Of a stretch of DNA of 64,000 nucleotides, positions 63,746 through 64,000 are shown in pieces. The stretch is from Pseudomonas khorasanensis. Its GTDB lineage: Bacteria > Pseudomonadota > Gammaproteobacteria > Pseudomonadales > Pseudomonadaceae. How positions within the stretch are numbered: position 1 is the first letter of the stretch; every line of letters starts with the position of its first letter. Below the pieces are notes generated by a model. It was not told the origin of the DNA and made no database searches. It worked only from the letters and a program-made list of their open reading frames with translations. The translations under genes and the position numbers were made by a program. The DNA is taken from positions 62,001 to 126,000 of the forward strand of contig NZ_JABWQP020000003.1 in assembly GCF_014268505.2 (NCBI RefSeq), read 5' to 3'.

Positions 63746-63776
63746 AAAAAAACCCGCAGCGACGGCGGGTTTTTTC
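63746..63776. terminator. Bidirectional terminator between the HAD gene and sutA
   Basis: AAAAAACCCGC-agcgacg-GCGGGTTTTTT is a GC stem flanked by A and T runs, serving both converging genes. Confidence 0.88.
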
Positions 63777-63795
63777 AGCAAGCAAGCGGCACGCC

Positions 63796-64000
63796 TCAGA
63801 TAGGGCGGCTACCGTACTTGTTGTCCGGCTTCTTGGGCGGATCGGCAACGACGTTGGCTTCGACTTCCTGCACCTTGCCACCGCGCGCAAGGAACTCTTC
63901 CATGGCTCGCGCCAGGGCATCACGCTCCTTGTTCTTGGCTTCGATGCTCGGCAACTCGTCTACCGACACCGCCGCCTTGGCTTTGCCTTTGGCAGCCGGG
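63796..64000 (-). CDS. sutA: Transcriptional regulator SutA (C-terminal part only)
   Basis: The last 68 codons of a gene that continues beyond the window. They encode PAAKGKAKAAVSVDELPS, then the helix EAKNKERDALARAMEEFLA, RGGKVQEVEANVVADPP and the end KKPDNKYGSRPI. The sequence agrees with my memory of SutA, a small RNA-polymerase-binding protein that supports transcription in slow-growing P. aeruginosa. SutA has an acidic disordered N-terminus, which is not in view here. The start cannot be seen. It converges on the xerC operon across a shared terminator. Confidence 0.78.
   Translation of the reverse strand, partial: PAAKGKAKAAVSVDELPSIEAKNKERDALARAMEEFLARGGKVQEVEANVVADPPKKPDNKYGSRPI

Overview
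The window is a 64 kb stretch of high-GC chromosome from a Pseudomonas of the P. fluorescens type. The evidence is the gene order: ubiI-ubiH-pepP-ygfB, zapA-6S RNA-ygfA, glpT, ubiD, rho-trxA, ppx/ppk-hemB, algP-algQ-dsbB-hemY-hemDX-hemC-algR/argH, cyaA-rnk, cyaY/lptM-lysA-dapF-xerC and sutA. From memory this is the core-chromosome order of the genus. Intergenic palindromes of the CGCGAGCAGGCTCGCTCCCACA type point the same way. I see no prophage, transposase, tRNA, rRNA or CRISPR array. Almost everything is ordinary vertically inherited core genome.

Layout. 1-2.8 kb: ferric-iron ABC importer fbpA-fbpB (fbpB cut by the window edge), with a MITE-like repeat block between the genes and a Fur-box-like site upstream. 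2.9-7.7 kb: ubiquinone hydroxylase operon ygfB-pepP-ubiH-(DUF4442)-ubiI. 7.8-9.4 kb: TIGR02449 protein, zapA, 6S RNA, 5-formyl-THF cyclo-ligase and a 51-residue membrane protein. 9.6-16.6 kb: EVE-domain protein, exported FliL-like protein, quinone oxidoreductase, glpT converging on chaC, and a flavodoxin-reductase-like gene coupled to ubiD. 16.7-20.6 kb: O-acyltransferase, rho, trxA. 20.7-24.5 kb: FadR-type regulator divergent from a four-gene amino-acid-type ABC importer. 24.7-31.9 kb: ppx converging on ppk, hemB-ppk, DedA protein, elbB, YaiI. 32.0-38.9 kb: cytochrome c-FTR1 iron permease, then five envelope genes (two tandem COG3014 lipoproteins, YcfL, LpoB and an exported LpoB/CsgG-like protein). 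39.0-53.1 kb: LysE exporter, MscS-like channel, YheS ABC-F, algP, FKBP, algQ, dsbB, the heme genes hemC-hemDX-hemY, algR and argH. 53.2-64 kb: GST, small proteins, cyaA, rnk, cyaY, lptM-lysA-dapF-DUF484-xerC-HAD and the end of sutA.

How the genes connect. Iron and heme recur: fbpAB, FTR1 permease, cyaY, hemB, hemC, hemDX and hemY. Quinone and electron-transfer genes form a second theme (ubiH, ubiI, ubiD, the 2Fe-2S reductase, dsbB). Envelope and peptidoglycan functions form a third: LpoB-like lipoproteins, DAP synthesis through lysA and dapF, LptM, MscS-like channel. Global regulators cluster here too: 6S RNA, Rho, Rsd/AlgQ, AlgR, AlgP, CyaA, Rnk and SutA.

The least explained part is the 34.1-38.9 kb lipoprotein cluster, which looks like an elaborated LpoB/YcfL envelope module. 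Other points worth checking are the in-frame hemD-hemX fusion, the absence of an algZ/fimS sensor gene next to algR, the cytochrome c-FTR1 fusion with a perfect inverted repeat upstream, and the exported FliL paralogue outside any flagellar cluster. All assignments come from reading the sequence and recalling families; no database search was run.
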